Positions 47,301-61,900 of a DNA stretch of 64,000 nucleotides are shown piece after piece; the first letter of the stretch is position 1, and each line of letters starts with the position of its first letter. The stretch covers positions 5,790,336-5,854,335 of the forward strand of contig CM024174.1 of NCBI GenBank assembly GCA_013433145.1, read 5' to 3'. This stretch comes from Ascaris suum. Lineage: Eukaryota > Nematoda > Chromadorea > Rhabditida > Ascarididae. The translations under genes and the position numbers were made by a program. The notes below the pieces were generated by a model that saw nothing but the letters and a program-made list of their open reading frames with translations, did no database searches and had not been told where the DNA came from.

Positions 47301-50244
47301 TTAGATATATACTCAAAGATAGAAGAGGTCTAGAAGTGTGCAGAGGTGGTAAGACATTTGGACGTATATACTCGAAGGTGAGAAAGTGTAAAAGCGTGGA
47401 ACAGTGGTGAAACATTAAGATGCATGTGCCGGGAGATAGGAAAATGTAAGAACTGGTAGTAAGGCAAGGTGGGTATATAAGGAAGACAACGGAATAGATT
47501 AGAAACATATAACACTAATAAACAGTGAGGAGACCTCACATAAATCTGCGTATATCGCTAACGTTGTAAGGATTGGTTTTTTTGCGTGATTTTCTTTTAC
47601 TTTGTTAGCAGTTCAGTTCTATTACTGCAGCTTTATTATTGCAGTATGATGGCAATTTTTTGCGCAAATGCGTTTTGATAAAGTCATCTATTTGCACGTG
47701 TATGTTTAGGTATCTGTTAAACAATTGCAACTTACAAATTGCAGAAGTTGCGATGAAATTTGCTAGTCATGGGCTGCTACATTGGTGTTCTTTTATCCAT
47801 AGGCTCGTTACGATTCACTATCTTTATGAGTCACTGAGAGCCGAACTGGAAATAAAAAACAGAAATCGAAAGCTTTTCACAGAGCCATCTTAAAACTGCG
47901 ATGTTTCTTGCATAAGTATTGTATAGTGCGACTGTGATTTATATGTCTTTAGGTGGATCAACCGTCAAAAGTCATGGCTACGTTATTTGATTGCGATTGG
48001 TGTTTCGGCACATTTAATCGCCAATATCATTGGAACGTCGGTGTTGTTGTATGCAAGTTCGAGGAATTATCCTGGTGGGGATGCAATTGGTTATTTACAG
48101 GTTGGCTGATAGTCTTTAAACTAGAATATTTGTATAGATGGGAGGAGGGGCTGCTTATAATGCTGCCAAATGTCTAAAGGAATTGCTGTTGTGCACTGAA
48201 TACCAGTTCACCCCTCCCCCTCTCCTCTCCCCTCCCATCAGTTTCGCGCAGTGTCGCTGTCATCTTTGAACATTAATTGTGTAGTGGTGGTAATTGCGTT
48301 CCTGGGCTAAAACCGTTTAAAAAGGAAATAAGCTTATGGTTCTTGGGCCTTTCAAATGTTCTGTTGTACACGGATACATCAAACGGGTTTTATTGTACAC
48401 TTACGTTCCCTCCGTGCTTAGTTTAATTGTTTGCAGTGGTTTTCAGAGGTCCTCAGAAGAGTTTATAGTTAGTTAAACCAAGGTGGATCCGGTTATTTGA
48501 TCATTTTTCTCGAGTAAAAGGTCTTCGAATAAAACCCGACGGGAAAGCAAGGACTTTCTTGGGTATGTGGTTCCCGATCGGTGCTTCGAAAAAAAAGAAA
48601 TGTTGGGATTTTTTACCTAAGTATAGAGAAAGCCAGACGTCCGACTCAAAGTGATAGCAGTTCATTCCGTTTATGAACTAGGTATTGATACGGAGGTGTT
48701 GCCCTTAGCACACAATGATATGGAGGTGTTGCCATACCGCCTTTCATACGCGAATATTGCGTTAGCACATCTAACAGATCGAAAGCTTTTGATCCATGCA
48801 GACGCTTTGGCAACTATTTGCGTCTAGCTAATCTTCAGTGGAATGCTTCTCACCTTGGTTTGTTTATTGCTGGGGCAGCGTACTTTAAGCCATTCCAAAA
48901 GTATATGAAATAAGCGTCAGCAATGGGTGTAGTTGCCACAACGGTAGCCCATCCTTGTTGTTATCTCATACAGTTCTTTGCTCAAATGTTTTTAGAATTA
49001 AAGTAAGGTTCTCATAACTATTATGCACTTACAGTTTATGCAGCGATACGACAAGAACAAACCGATCTCTGTATACGTTGATAACTTTGCGGCACAAACC
49101 GGTGTTAGCCGTTTTCTTCAGCTTTATGACGCTTGGGAGTAAGTTAGCAGCTTTTCGAGAAAAATTTTCAGTTATTCTGGCCTTGCTTATTTAATTTCCT
49201 TTTTGTCGAGTTGTTTGGATTGTTTTCTGCGAAAAAAAAAATGAAAGAGCGGTTAATACAAAATCGCTAACTCAACTCTCTGAGGTTTTAGACTTCGGCC
49301 CACCAGAGAAGGAGAAGTGACATTAAAGTGCAGAGTTGAACTCAAACGTCGTCTTATGCGAGATGGCGTTTCCAAAGTGGAAGGGGCTTATTTCGACTGA
49401 GTTTTAAGAGGGAATGGTTTATGAATCTCAATTGATGAAAGAAAGGATTGAATTTTAGTGAGGGCATAATCCTGCACAGTTGCAGAGAGGTGGAACGTGA
49501 AGTTTTGTTACGTATTCATAATGATGATACCCTAAATATCCTCCTAATTCGTTTAATTAATGTTCTTTGATTACAGATATAACAAATCTGAGAATTTGGA
49601 TGTTGAGGGTCTGGGCCGTTTCGACTTCCTTTTGATAGGTTCTTATACTGATAAGAATATCGTGTCAACCGCCACTCAGACTTTCTCATCTACACATCGG
49701 TTGCTGTTTCCCGTGCAGGCATTCCAGTAAGTAATTCACCTGCTGTGAGACTTATTACAGGTCCTGTCGGAAAGGAATTGAATAAGCTCATTGCATAGTG
49801 AAGGGAAGGGGCGGTTGTGCCTAGGTCTTACGATTTCGTGACTTCAGTACTAACTTTTGAGGTTACCCAAGTACCGTTTCACACATATTTGAGAACACCA
49901 GTCCTTGAACGCTTTTGATTCTCCTCTTTTGTTGCATTTGTTTTCTTTAAGTAAATAGATTCCTGTTTGATATCCTCAAAGATTGTGTTCAGTTATATTA
50001 CTCGATCGTGTTTGTCACTTTCCAAGTTGAAGTTATGGCGCGCATCTAAAGATTCCAAATTAAAATAGAAAATAAACATGTACCTGTGGAAGTGGTGAAT
50101 ATTACTTCATATGTTTATTAGCGTCTAATTATAAAATTTGAATTTTTAAGGCGTGTATATATGAGACGATCATCGGCGTTCCCCTATATATGGCCAGTTG
50201 TAAAACTTCGCGAGAAGATGGTCGTATTGAAGAAATTAGACTGA
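41322..50244 (+). CDS. ALG12: ALG12 alpha-1,6-mannosyltransferase, complete
   Basis: ALG12 (GT22 family) adds the eighth mannose, in alpha-1,6 linkage, to Man7GlcNAc2-PP-dolichol in the ER lumen, using dolichyl-phosphate mannose. Exons: 41322-41465, 42018-42150, 42488-42584, 43127-43203, 44187-44390, 45070-45173, 45814-45901, 46357-46495, 47953-48100, 49035-49138, 49577-49726, 50151-50244 (stop TGA). All eleven junctions keep frame, giving 493 residues, close to the usual ~490. Landmarks are KVEESFN (26-32), [11 protein letters not shown] (50-60), [38 protein letters not shown] and HKELRF (305-310, the GT22 motif). Many hydrophobic stretches match a polytopic ER membrane protein. The start is the first in-frame ATG before the conserved N-terminal hydrophobic segment. 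It follows ValRS on the same strand by about 1.1 kb. Confidence 0.96.
47299..47470. repeat. ~57-bp degenerate minisatellite, three copies
   Basis: Three units start at 47299, 47356 and 47414. Each has a core like GTATATACTC-AAGGTGAGAAA followed by AGTGTA...GTGG...TAAGAC. Divergence between copies is substantial. The array lies in the ALG12 intron between 46496 and 47952. Confidence 0.65.
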
Positions 50245-53200
50245 GATTGTGCTCTGCTTTTTGAATCTTTTGAAGTCCACTTGTACGCCGGTGTATATCT
50301 CTGGGCGTTGTTGATTTTATTGTAACAGATTGCCTATAGTTGATGAGAATGGGGCTCAGTCGGAGTTTTTTGCACGCTGCCATCTATTTTAGTGCACAGC
50401 GGTTGCTGGCATATGCTAATAGCCGCTCATTTAGTGACAGCAGTGTGACGATTATGAGTTGCCCTTATGTCAAAAAGCCTACGTCGTGTTCTTTTGAGTA
50501 AGTGCGTTTTTTGGGCGCATTTATTTTGATTTTCATCGCTTGATTTATTCATTCATATTGTGCACTTTTAAAATGAACCTGAGTTTTCAGTACACAGCAT
50601 GAAATATAGTGACAGGAATAATAAAAAAATTCCTTTATGATTTTACTGCTGAAATATGAAGAGTAATGTAAGAGTAGATGTGTTGAATGGTTAATTGCAG
50701 CTCTGAAATATGCAATAAATGAATAATTTTTCATTTGTAGAATTGTCTTTATTAGATGAATTGTCCAAATACGTTTGTAGGAGTGTTATGGTTTGATGCA
50801 GGCTAAATCCTTTTTAATGAAATCTTATCGAACTTTTAAAGCGTATTGATACGATTAATGAAGTCTTAGAATGTTAGTTCATTAATTATTGTATATGTTG
50901 AACCATTTTTCTAGGTAGCTTTTGTTTTTCGTTTCAAAACACTCATAATACGATCCGAAACGAATTTTTGCACTGTGAATTTGCATACGTGCTGAAACTA
51001 ACTGTAAAGGTGATAAAACTGTATAGCTGTTGTACGTGGCACTATTCTTTGTTTATTGATGAGTTTACTGTTTCTGTGATCGAGGTGACTTTATTTGGAA
51101 ATTCTTTGCTTGAAGTGCAATGCTGACAGTGTTAGCACTGTTTTGATTTTCTTTCAACTGCGGCATAGATATTGTAACAACGTTTCATGCTTTATTGCAT
51201 TCAGTCTTGTGTTTCGAAACTTTCAAACGTTTTTTTTGTTGTTGTTTCTGGTGACTTCCGATGAAAAAGTCGATTTCTCTGAAAGGTTCTTTTCCATTTT
51301 ATGGTTCTTTTTTCCCGTCTTTAAAATATGTTGTTCCTTTCTTTTGTTGGCGCGTGCTTTTTTATTCCGCTTTGGAATCATCAAAGTTGTCGCCTTCGAA
51401 TAAATTCTTGCTGATTTTATTCGCAGTTGTACGACTGAAGAAATATTCTCTTTATTAACGTTCCATCAAATATTAACTAAAATATTTTCATTGGTTGCCG
51501 AAAACTGTGGTTTTACAGTTTTTCACTGTGATCTTTCCTACGAACTCATTTCGCTTGCGAATCAATCAGATTGCAGTAAAGTTTTAAAAAAGTATTTATC
51601 TTTGCAGCCGAATGAACGCAATGATTCGCCGATTTCTTCTACATTATGGCGTGTAAGAGCAACTTAAAAGGGATGTCTGTTTATTTGTCGGATACTGTGG
51701 CATTTTCTGCCAGAAGTGCAGCTTGAAAATTTCCTCACCAAAGAATGTGATTTGGGATACTGTTCAGTAGTCGTCGAAATGGCAGACGGTATCTTTTCGA
51801 GATCAAGATTGCGAGATGTGATGCTGCGAAGTCGGCGTTTTTAGTTAAGGTTGCCTCTAAAGGCCCCTAATGGAGCGAGCACAAAATACGCTTTTGAATT
51901 GCACACAGCTAACCAACAGGTTTCATTAGTTGCGAACCAATAATGGATTGATTCTATGTAATGATCCTTTATTATTTCGATCGGCCCGATCGCAAATGCA
52001 TTACCGATTCTTTTTTCAGTGGTTTATTCGTCATCAGATGGAGGTCGGCTCTACAAAGAGTGTATGCTAAGTTTCAGGCGCCTTTGAGCCCGTATATTTC
52101 CTTTTGAAGGTAATAAGTGGGTAAAAATCATGGAATAGAAGATTCAAATGATGATGGACATTATACCCACTCAAGTGCATAGCTATCCCGAATTAGAACT
52201 AATTGATGATCGGCGCACGCAAACAGTTTTTCTTTATTCCAAGTGAAGGAGGACTTTCCCACTGCAACCACCAAATATAACCAAGAAATGATTTTGCAGA
52301 ATGTGGCTTGCAGGAGCAAAAACTCTGGAAGTGCGAAGGAAGGTTCCAAAAATTTCTGTTGCCGAAAAGCCGTCTGCAATAAATTTTTGTTCGAAGGCTG
52401 CAAATTGACAATTTCTTCACAGAGAATAGAAGTGATTGTGTGTTATGATTGATTTCGTTTATGAAGTGTTCGATTCGAAAATGTGCCACTGTCTGACTGA
52501 TGTTTTTTTGATAATTTATTCGACCCTCTCAAACGGCCGTTTTTATGGCAACCAATGCATTGAAGTGCTGAAATTTCATTTGTTAAGGTTTTCATTCATT
52601 CTCTTACCGTGCATTCAAGTTAAGCGCTTCTAAATCTCTGCAAGACTAGACAAGACAAGACTAAGAGGAAGAAGAGGACTCGAAGGTAGAAGGAGTCATT
52701 TAGCATCGAGAAGCTTGCCTCTAGTTTAAAGCTGTAATTCGGAAAAACCTTCCATATGAATCTCTAGAAATTCGAGTTCTTCGTAATCTCACTCATTCAT
52801 GGACACAGTTTCAGTTCGAGTTAACATTTCAACCCCTTGAACAGCAACTGAAAAACTAGTTGCGAGTGATCAGTTTTGCAGAAGATATGGATTAGTGCGG
52901 AAATGCGATTTGATCATGCGCTCGTGCTATAAATGCGCCCCACGCAGTAGTACCGAACTGCATACGCATTCAAATGCTTCCTAATTCATCTATCATCGTT
53001 CATAACTGAAACATTTTGTGCTAAATTTTTTTTAATGATTGTCAACGCATATCGCTATACTTACCTTCGACTATCAGCGCGTATAATTGTCATTGATTTT
53101 CGATGCATATAGTTGTGATTTGTATTATCTTCGCGCATCACAGTGATATTTTCTGATTTTCGTCGTATTAGTAAATTTCTCGTAATATCCACGTTTTATA

Positions 53201-56200
53201 ATTTGCACAACTTCGACCTTTGTAATTTATCTGCTAATTTTCTTCGACCACAACCTTCTTTTTGAATGGAAACTTTCCCTTCTTCCCGCCTGAAACTTGC
53301 AAGAAATGAAAGGTCTCTAAACAGGAGCTCTCTTTCGATGAGAAGTCCTCACATTTTTGAAAACTGAAGGAGTACGGCAACAGGTCCTTGAATAAAATAT
53401 TTTCTTCCTTTTCGCCCATTGAATAGTCTGCTTTGTTGATTCAGTATTTACTTCGCGGTTCTATGAAATAGCGAAATTGCAATAAATTTTTCACAGAGAA
53501 AGAAGGATTTTACAATATGAAAATCCGAGGTTTTAACACTGTTTCGAAGAAAGCGGCCACAAGATTAGTGAGGGATCTTGAAATATAGAATGTGACTGTT
53601 GATCATAACTTACAGCGAGGATAATTTAGAAAGAATTTGAGGAAAATGTTTGAAATTTCGAAAGAAAATTGGAAATCCACTTTGTAAAAATGTTGAAGGC
53701 TGCACCTAAGGGGAAAAGAAGAAATTTCCGCGGGAATTCATTGAAAATGAAAATTTTCTCTCCCAATCAAAACGCAGGGCTTAAAGATTTTGAGTCACTG
53801 AGCACTGCAGTCGTTTCTATGCGCCCATAAAGCAGTGTTGATAAGTTAATGGGCATATAAAAATGAGTGTATGCCAAATTATAGAAGCTGTTCCAGGCGG
53901 TTTCTTCTCCTTTATCTTGCAGCTAATATTTCCTCTTTTCTTTTTTCTGTTTCTTCCAGTCGTTATTGAAGCGATGATGGAATTTTTTTTCCTGAAACAG
54001 GTGCGACTTTCAGCTTTTACCCGACAACTGTGTTTTTTCTGACCATATTACGAAGGTATTCTCTCATGAGATATATCCATTGTTCAAACTCAACGTGGAA
54101 ATTCTTAAGTGTCGTATTTCCTGTAATAATATTCCGAAGGGTTTATTGGCTTTGCAATTTTTTTTTTCAAAGGGATGAATGGAGCATTTGAAAGTTTCGT
54201 GATTTAAAAAAATGCCAAAATAAAAGAATTTTCGGTTTTAAGTAATGCTGAAAAGTTGCCAAATTGTGAGATTTCCCTTCCATAGCTCAGAGCAGTAAAA
54301 TTATTTATCTGTGATTATCTATATGCCAATAAAGTATAAGAGCCAAGCAGATTTATTCCCAAACGCGAGAAATTGAAGCAGCGAATATATTTTCATGGCT
54401 TGCCACTCGAAGAATATTTCGACTTTGATTTTAAATTCAAACGTTTCATCTAAAAATTTAGAGCGATTTCTCGAAAATTAAATCTGTTACGTATCGATGA
54501 AATTCACTTCATTTTATTTTCATGTAATAGGAAGTGACGATAAAAAATCAAAGAATAGTCGGAAGAAATTGTCACATATGCATCAGCGAATTATTTGCGC
54601 CGTTATGGGGCGAACATATTGTTATAGCTACAAGTATGGCTTCACTTCGTTCGTCGGTTTGCATCGATGACAAATTCAGCAATGCAAAATTTACTTATGT
54701 ACAAATGAGTTTAATCGCTTAGAGTGCATCGTCACTCTTATAGCTAGCGATAAACCCGTCACACATTTGACGCCTTCTGTTTCTTATAGTTGTAAGTGAT
54801 CAATCCCAACGTTTTAACTTTCATTAGGGTGTATTTCATTTGGGTAGTGAAAGTTTCATTATTTATTACATAAATTCGGTTTCGTTATATTGCATCTTAT
54901 TTTATTTTTTCTTAAGTTCTCATTATAGAGTTGTGAGCTTGTTGCAGGAAAACACTGAACTTTCTCCTAATTTCATGCTTCCGCAAGTTTCCCTCCGTTT
55001 TTGCAAATTTGGTTTACAAAGGCGTATTTTGGCGAGTCATGTCCATGCGAAAGTATGTGTTAATCTGTTTGCATATTTGTTTGGTAGCTTCAGCCCACGA
55101 ACCACTGAAACTATAGCTACTAAATTCAGAGGGTATAAAATACTGCCATAGGATATCCCATTACATATATTTCCGGTTGATCCACCAATCTCGAAAGAAG
55201 TTGCAGCATCTTAAAGTACCAAAAAATCCGCAAAAATTTAACCTTGGTCAGATTTTCATATTACGTTGATTGGTTTAGAGACAGTCGAAACATTTGTTGA
55301 AGAATCCTAGGGCAGTCAGGTAGTGACAATATGGTAGCATTACTTTTTGCTGAGAATTTATGAAATTGATTCGTGAAATGGGTGAGACGGAGAAATAAAA
55401 TATTTTGCTAGCTCAGGGCTACAGAACATTTTAATTTTTGTAAAACACCATTCGACAAGTTTTCTTATCACTTATTTGTAAAGAAGGGAATATCAGATAT
55501 TCCGGATTATTTGACAATGAAGCAGCAAAAAATATTGCCGCATTCCGATTGCCACCTCGTGAAAACAGTTGTCGAGGTCAAGCATTTTAGAAGGAAAATT
55601 GTGCATACATCTCCCCCCCCCCCCCCCCACCCTAATTCTTCCAGAAACCTTTTATGATTCGAAGAGATCTATGGTTTACCCTGTTATAAAAAGATCGTTT
55701 TTTTTGGTAAGGGAGAGTATGCGCAGTTAAATCTCTATCTATTTTACAGTGCACCACTATAATGTCGTCGGTGCGTATATGATGCGCTTCAAGGTGCTCC
55801 TCAAGACATTGCGATTGCTGAATTATCAAGGGATCTGTGGCACTGTGTCCACTTTCTTTTCAATGATAAGCTCACTCATTGCCACACATTTTCTGTTTGT
55901 TCCTCATTGCGTTCGATTTGATATGATATAGTCCATGAAATTTTCAAATGAAGCCGTGAAAGTTTAAACTCGCACTGGCTTCATCGCTTCCCGTAGTTTT
56001 GGGCTTTACATATGTGTACTGTGACTAAGAGACCTCGGTTTTAAACTTTTCCTTAGTTTCGAAAGCATTTCGTTCAAGACAAATCGTCGTTCTTTCAAGG
56101 GGAATTTTTTGAAAATGGAATGTGGTGCTTTTCTTAAGCTCCGATTAATAGAGAGGCGATCTTCTGTGCAGGTGTGTTTTCTAATATTCTTCAACTAGGA

Positions 56201-57533
56201 GCTTCCATTAAAGTGGAAAGATGGGTTTCTATTTAAATCAAACAAGAAAAAAGCGAATGACGCTTTCACGTAGCTTCTGTTTAACTGATTTTTTCAACAT
56301 GATTGTTTCGTTTTTTGTTTCAAAAGCCTTTCTGTAAAAAAAACTAACTTATTTGCATATTTCACGGCAAATTCTTAACCACACTGTTGCAACTTGCATT
56401 ACACTGTTTGGTTCATATTGATATCGCTTATGCCACAATTTGACGAATAACGATAATATATGTGCTGACTATTTATGAGGTCGAAAGTGGTGCTTAATTA
56501 TTTTATTGATTTTAGTTGGTCACATAGTGGCACGCTCACTTTTAATTAAATTTTAAATTACATTTTTTGAACTACGGGGTGCTGTTGCTTCGATTTCGAA
56601 GTGCCATTAGTCACCTAAGACCTTCAGCGGCCTTTCCTCGTCGAAAACTTCACTGGAACCTTCTGTTAATTATTACACTATAGTACGATGGGCATAGCAT
56701 GCACGAGCGACTACGATAGAAAGCATTGCGTCTTAGAAGGCGCGACTCTTTGTTTCGTCTCTTTAGGACTCGATACCACCTTAGTTGTAACACCTTGCCT
56801 AACAAAGATTTTTGTTGGTAGACAGTATTATTGTATTTCACGTTTTTTTGGGATGGCACATTTTCTGTGTCAGAGCACTACCGTTAGCTTTATGTATTTA
56901 TATATAAATAGACCACTTGTGTATTTAACTCGATGGTGTTTCTCTTCAGAGAACATCTGCATTTAAGTGATGCGTGGTATCAAATGATCTGTGTTAAATA
57001 TGTTGTCGTAGATTTTTCCGCTTAGCCACTTAACACAGCTAAAGCTTATTTCAAACTGAAGGGTTTTATCTCCGTTTATCAAACACATCGCCTAACTAAC
57101 TGACTACAATTAATGTGTTTCCAAGCGGCATTCATTTCCCCGATAGCAAGTTTTACAGTTCCTTTTATTAATTCGGTTTATATTTCCGAAAGTTTTCATT
57201 TCTGTATGATAATTTACGTGCATAGAAGGGTATTGCATGCAGACACAGACACACATATTGTTGGTTATTCCTTAAGCTATCCGAAGCGATAGTGAGAACC
57301 GAGAGAATATACTCGAACGGAAAAAGTGAAAATCGCTTTATGTGAGAACCGACAAGAGGGACTGCAAGAGCGTTCATTTTATTAGCAAATACTCCAGAAA
57401 GTTTGTACCGTTCATGGTTGGTGCCCTCATCGAAAAGCAGCTTAATCACCATGGCGTTGGTGCATCGGGCACACGCTCGCAATGAACGCGAGATATTTCG
57501 CAATGGGATAGCAAAGCCATCGTCCATGTAGCA
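50245..57533. other. Gene-poor stretch after ALG12
   Basis: About 7.3 kb with no gene I can support on either strand. The first part should be the ALG12 3' UTR; AATAAA words occur at 50620-50625 and 50714-50719. Open frames of 60-103 codons (for example plus 54840-55151) show no domain, no consistent splice partners and no codon pattern different from the background. A long C run lies at 55613-55628. Confidence 0.55.
50620..50625 (+). terminator. ALG12: Candidate poly(A) signal of ALG12
   Basis: First AATAAA after the ALG12 stop, 376 bases downstream, inside GGAATAATAAAAAAA. A second AATAAA follows at 50714-50719. Either could be used. Confidence 0.35.
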
Positions 57534-58068
57534 CAGTGGTTCACAAACTTTTTCTTTGGGCCTTATTTTGAGAATGGGAATTTTCTCTTTCCGCACTCAA
57601 TCTTTTATCGTTGAGAAGTACTTTGAAATATAAAAATAGACAACCAACGGCTAGCAGTGGTTAATCAATGACGCAAAATATAAGTAGTTTATAAGATGCT
57701 CAGGGTACATCCAGAAAATGCATTAGCTCGCCACATTTGCCACCCATTTCCAGTGTCGTAAATTGCGACCTTTGAGAGCCACTCATATGGCGGATCGGAT
57801 TCGCCCATCCCTAAACGTCGATCAATTTGAAATATCCATCCGTAACCATCCATTCGACTTCTACTTGGACCACTCATGACAAGTTGTTCCTATTGCAGCT
57901 ACATTCGAACTCTGCCTGTTCCTGGAGAATCGAGAACCTCCCTTGTTCTTTCCAGGTAAAAAATCGTTTTTGACTTGCAGTTGGTTCCTAAACACAAAGA
58001 TGTTTTTCGGCTTGTCCCCCTTCTTGGAAAGCGCCGACCTGGAAAACGTGCATTCACATTTACGTACG

Positions 58069-58194
<126 letters not shown>

Positions 58195-58783
58195 CAAATG
58201 AACATCAAATGTGAGCTATATTTCAAATCAGCTGTAAAATTTCCAACCACTGAAATTTTTGCATTCCTCTTCTGCAATCACTGTGCAAATTATTTAGATT
58301 TATTTGCATGCCTCGGAATTCTGTATAATTTGAACAATATTCCAACATGGACTTAAATTTCTCTGTTCGTTCTAAATTTGAGGTCTTATTAAATTCTACT
58401 GATCTATTAGTGAATGCTCATGACGATGAATTACCTAAGCAATGTTAGGATAGAGTATACACGAATGATAAATGCTGGAGGTTCGGTCGGATGAGGAAGT
58501 GGGCAAGAGCAAAACTTGGGCATTCCTCGTCGACTATTTGTGTGTGGTGTGTGTCTAACAGGAAGTGCATTTTATTGTTTTGTGTGCATTGTCGTTGTCA
58601 TGTTGGTGGTGAGTACATTCGGTGCTATGCCCAGAGACATACGAACGCTTCCGCTGCAATTTCATTTGTCTCATTAGTTCGCTGGAAGATAATTGTCGAC
58701 TCGCATGCATCCTCGCCCGCTAATCTTGTTTATTTGTTATCGCCTTTAGCTTACACCACACATCTCGCTCATTAACGATTTAC

Positions 58784-58908
<125 letters not shown>

Positions 58909-58932
58909 AGAGAGAAAAAATTCCTACCACTG

Positions 58933-61900
58933 GTAGCAGTTAAACTGCATATTTTGCTCTTTAAACCCGGTGAGATGGTCGATTGGGAATTCGAAGCAAA
59001 ACTACAGTATTGCATGAAGAAAGACTTTTAATCTCGATGTTTTCTCTTCCTCAGTAATGAACAGCTACTGCAAAAAGAGTAGTGTTTGTTTGATAATCAG
59101 TATCGTCGTTGTGGATAGATAGATAGACGCGCCTAATTAAATGAAAAATTTCACGAACTTTGAATCACATATTTGTGCAGTAATTCTAAATATACTACCG
59201 AGCATTAAAATATAAATTTGTTTTCATTGGTCGAAACGGCGTTGTCGTCTTTTTATTAGCTTATAAATTGTCAGTGTTTTTATGTCGTCAGGTAGCTGTT
59301 ATTGACCGGTGATGATAATTGAGTTCCATAAGAGATAATCAGACAAAACTCTTATATCACAAAAATTTTCGCATTACGAAATGCATTTTATTCATTGAGA
59401 TGTTCAGTAGCGAAGATCTCTGATGGTAATGGATGGTGTCACTCGGTGATTCGTTTGCTTTGGACATCCAGTTTGCTTAGGTCTTCCACTTGAGTGGACG
59501 ATCTTAGTTGTGACATCGCTATGAATGCAAACACTCAATTGCTAAGCTCCCTTCGCATATCGCTTCGTAGTTTTACAAGAAGCTGACCGTCTAAACTGCT
59601 CTTCACTCTCTGTTCATAACTTTAACTAACTAATCGAGCGATATCATTTTTAGGTTCTTTTACAATTTCAGTTTCGCAAAGCGCTGCATGGCAACATTGT
59701 GTCTATGCGTACATGCATGTCTGTCGGTTTGTCTGATTGTTCTAAATGGGCAGTCAACTCAACCGCACAATTTGTTGGTTTGCCGGTCGATATGCTGTCC
59801 CATGATCCGCAGTGATTCACTGAATTTGAAAGAAGTTGCAAATGGAGCTTTCTTTTCACGCCGACTACGCCACAGCGAGAAAAGTCGTATTTTGACAGTC
59901 GTATCGATTAAAATGTGAAGATATTATTATGCATATTCCATAAGTTCTTGGTGTTTGAAGAAACCGATTGGTTTTATGCGAAGAACAAAAACACATCGTG
60001 CGAGCTCGTGATGCATGCTCCTTTGCTTGCAGCGTCTTGTTCATGGCCTACAAAACTATCAACTTTAATTTCTTTTATCGGTGAGCATACCATTTCGCTT
60101 CGTTTACCTCATGATCTTGCTTCCTATAAGAACTTTTCTCAAAGAACCATCCGCAAAGCAAATATGCGATGAAATAGCGTGTACTCACAAGGTAACGACG
60201 AGACTGTGCCCATTCTAGATTTATTTCCCCGTTCCCTCCTTCCCTCCTCTCCCTCAGCCTACCCTCTTCTTCCCCATCCCCACGATGACCCAGAACTACG
60301 AAACATTTAAGGACGATCCAGTCGCCCTTGTTTTCAGATTTACTTATGAGTGGAATATTAATGGCTCGCCCTTTCGCCTTTCTTCCAGGGAAACAATGAG
60401 ATTAAAAGTGGCATCTTTTTGCAATCTTTCAATTCTAGATTAGAAAAGTCAGATGGGACGGAAGAAAATAGATACTTATCCAGTGAAGAAAAATAAATTG
60501 CAATTCCCCGAAATCGTCATTTTCCTTTATAATGTTTGAAGGAATTTTGACTCATCACCCCCTCCTCCACGCTCACCTCACATGCCCTCTCCTCATCAGC
60601 GAAGAAATCCTCTCTAGCTCCCTGCTAACCGTACCCGTAGGAAATTAAAATACAATGAATATAGGAAGCATTCGCTGGCCATAATTGAGGTTCCATATCT
60701 AATGATGTAAATTTAAGTTTAGTGTCGTAGCAGTAATACCAAAAATACTAAAATCTTCATTCTTATAAGAATAAGCAAATCAACTTTCACTGCCGAAATT
60801 CATGGTGAGGGTAATAAACACAATTTATTCGTAGTATAGGAGTGTGTGGTATGTAAGCGAATGCGGTCAGTTTCGGGGTGATAATGATTTCAGTCAACAA
60901 TCGCATCACAATGAGGATGCCAGTGTACCGTTGACCTAGGGGTATGTGTACACATTGCACGAATAATTCGTTTATTGTTTAATTAGCATTCGTCGCTTCC
61001 AGATTATATTCACGATAGGGAAAATTATATTATTTAAATCCTACACTTAGAAGATATGGGATATTGAATTGCCACAACTCCTCGATCCGGATCAAAAATT
61101 TATTACTCCAGAAACCAGTAGGGAAGTGCGCAAGGGAGCTGGCGCAGTATACGCTTCTTATGCCTCTCTGATTAAGGATTTTCAAAAATTACCGATAAAA
61201 ACTAAAATATACAAAATAATGCCATCATATTTTAACTAATTCACATATTAACATAATTTAACAATTTTAACATAATTTAACTACTTTTAACTATTATATC
61301 TGCTGAAGAAGATTCGTTTTTTCTGTAATCCAGTCCGAGATATATTAAATAAATAACTGATCGGTGTAAAGCAGCTGCGGACATTTTCCAGGTTCTGAAA
61401 TTTGTGTCAGAGTGCTGGGTCAATATGAAGCGCAGCATAGAAATTCATTCTGTGATTATGAAATTAGGTCATTTTTATAAGATTTTATAAGTTCACTTAT
61501 GCGAACGATTCTTCTTTCTTTGACTTGATCGATGTAAAATGAATGCAAGTTTTTCGTCACCTTAACAGCGGGTTTCAAAGCAAATCGATCGGCGTAAAAG
61601 ACGCAAAGGTGTCGCACATTGATCTATATCGCATCCATCAAATTTCGCCACTGCAAATTCCGTTGTTTGAGAATTGAAACTAGCGGGCAGATATATAGAT
61701 ACGCATACGCGCAGATATACACTAATATTTGGAAATAGAAATGTTTAATAGCGCGGATAACAAGAAATATAAATAATGAAGTAAAATATGGACGCAGATG
61801 GGTGTCGGTATATTTGTGATGTGCTATTAAATTATTGAACATTTAGCTAGGACATTTGCATGTGACGCGCTAGCTGTGAATTTACAATGGCTGCAGAAAT

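Noticed and set aside
54840..55151. 103-codon plus-strand open frame
   Set aside because: No domain, hydrophobic AT-rich start, and no in-phase splice partners; consistent with chance.
57168..57596. 142-codon minus-strand open frame
   Set aside because: It overlaps the start of the hAT-like end and has no recognisable domain, splice partner or codon pattern. Open frames of this size occur by chance here.
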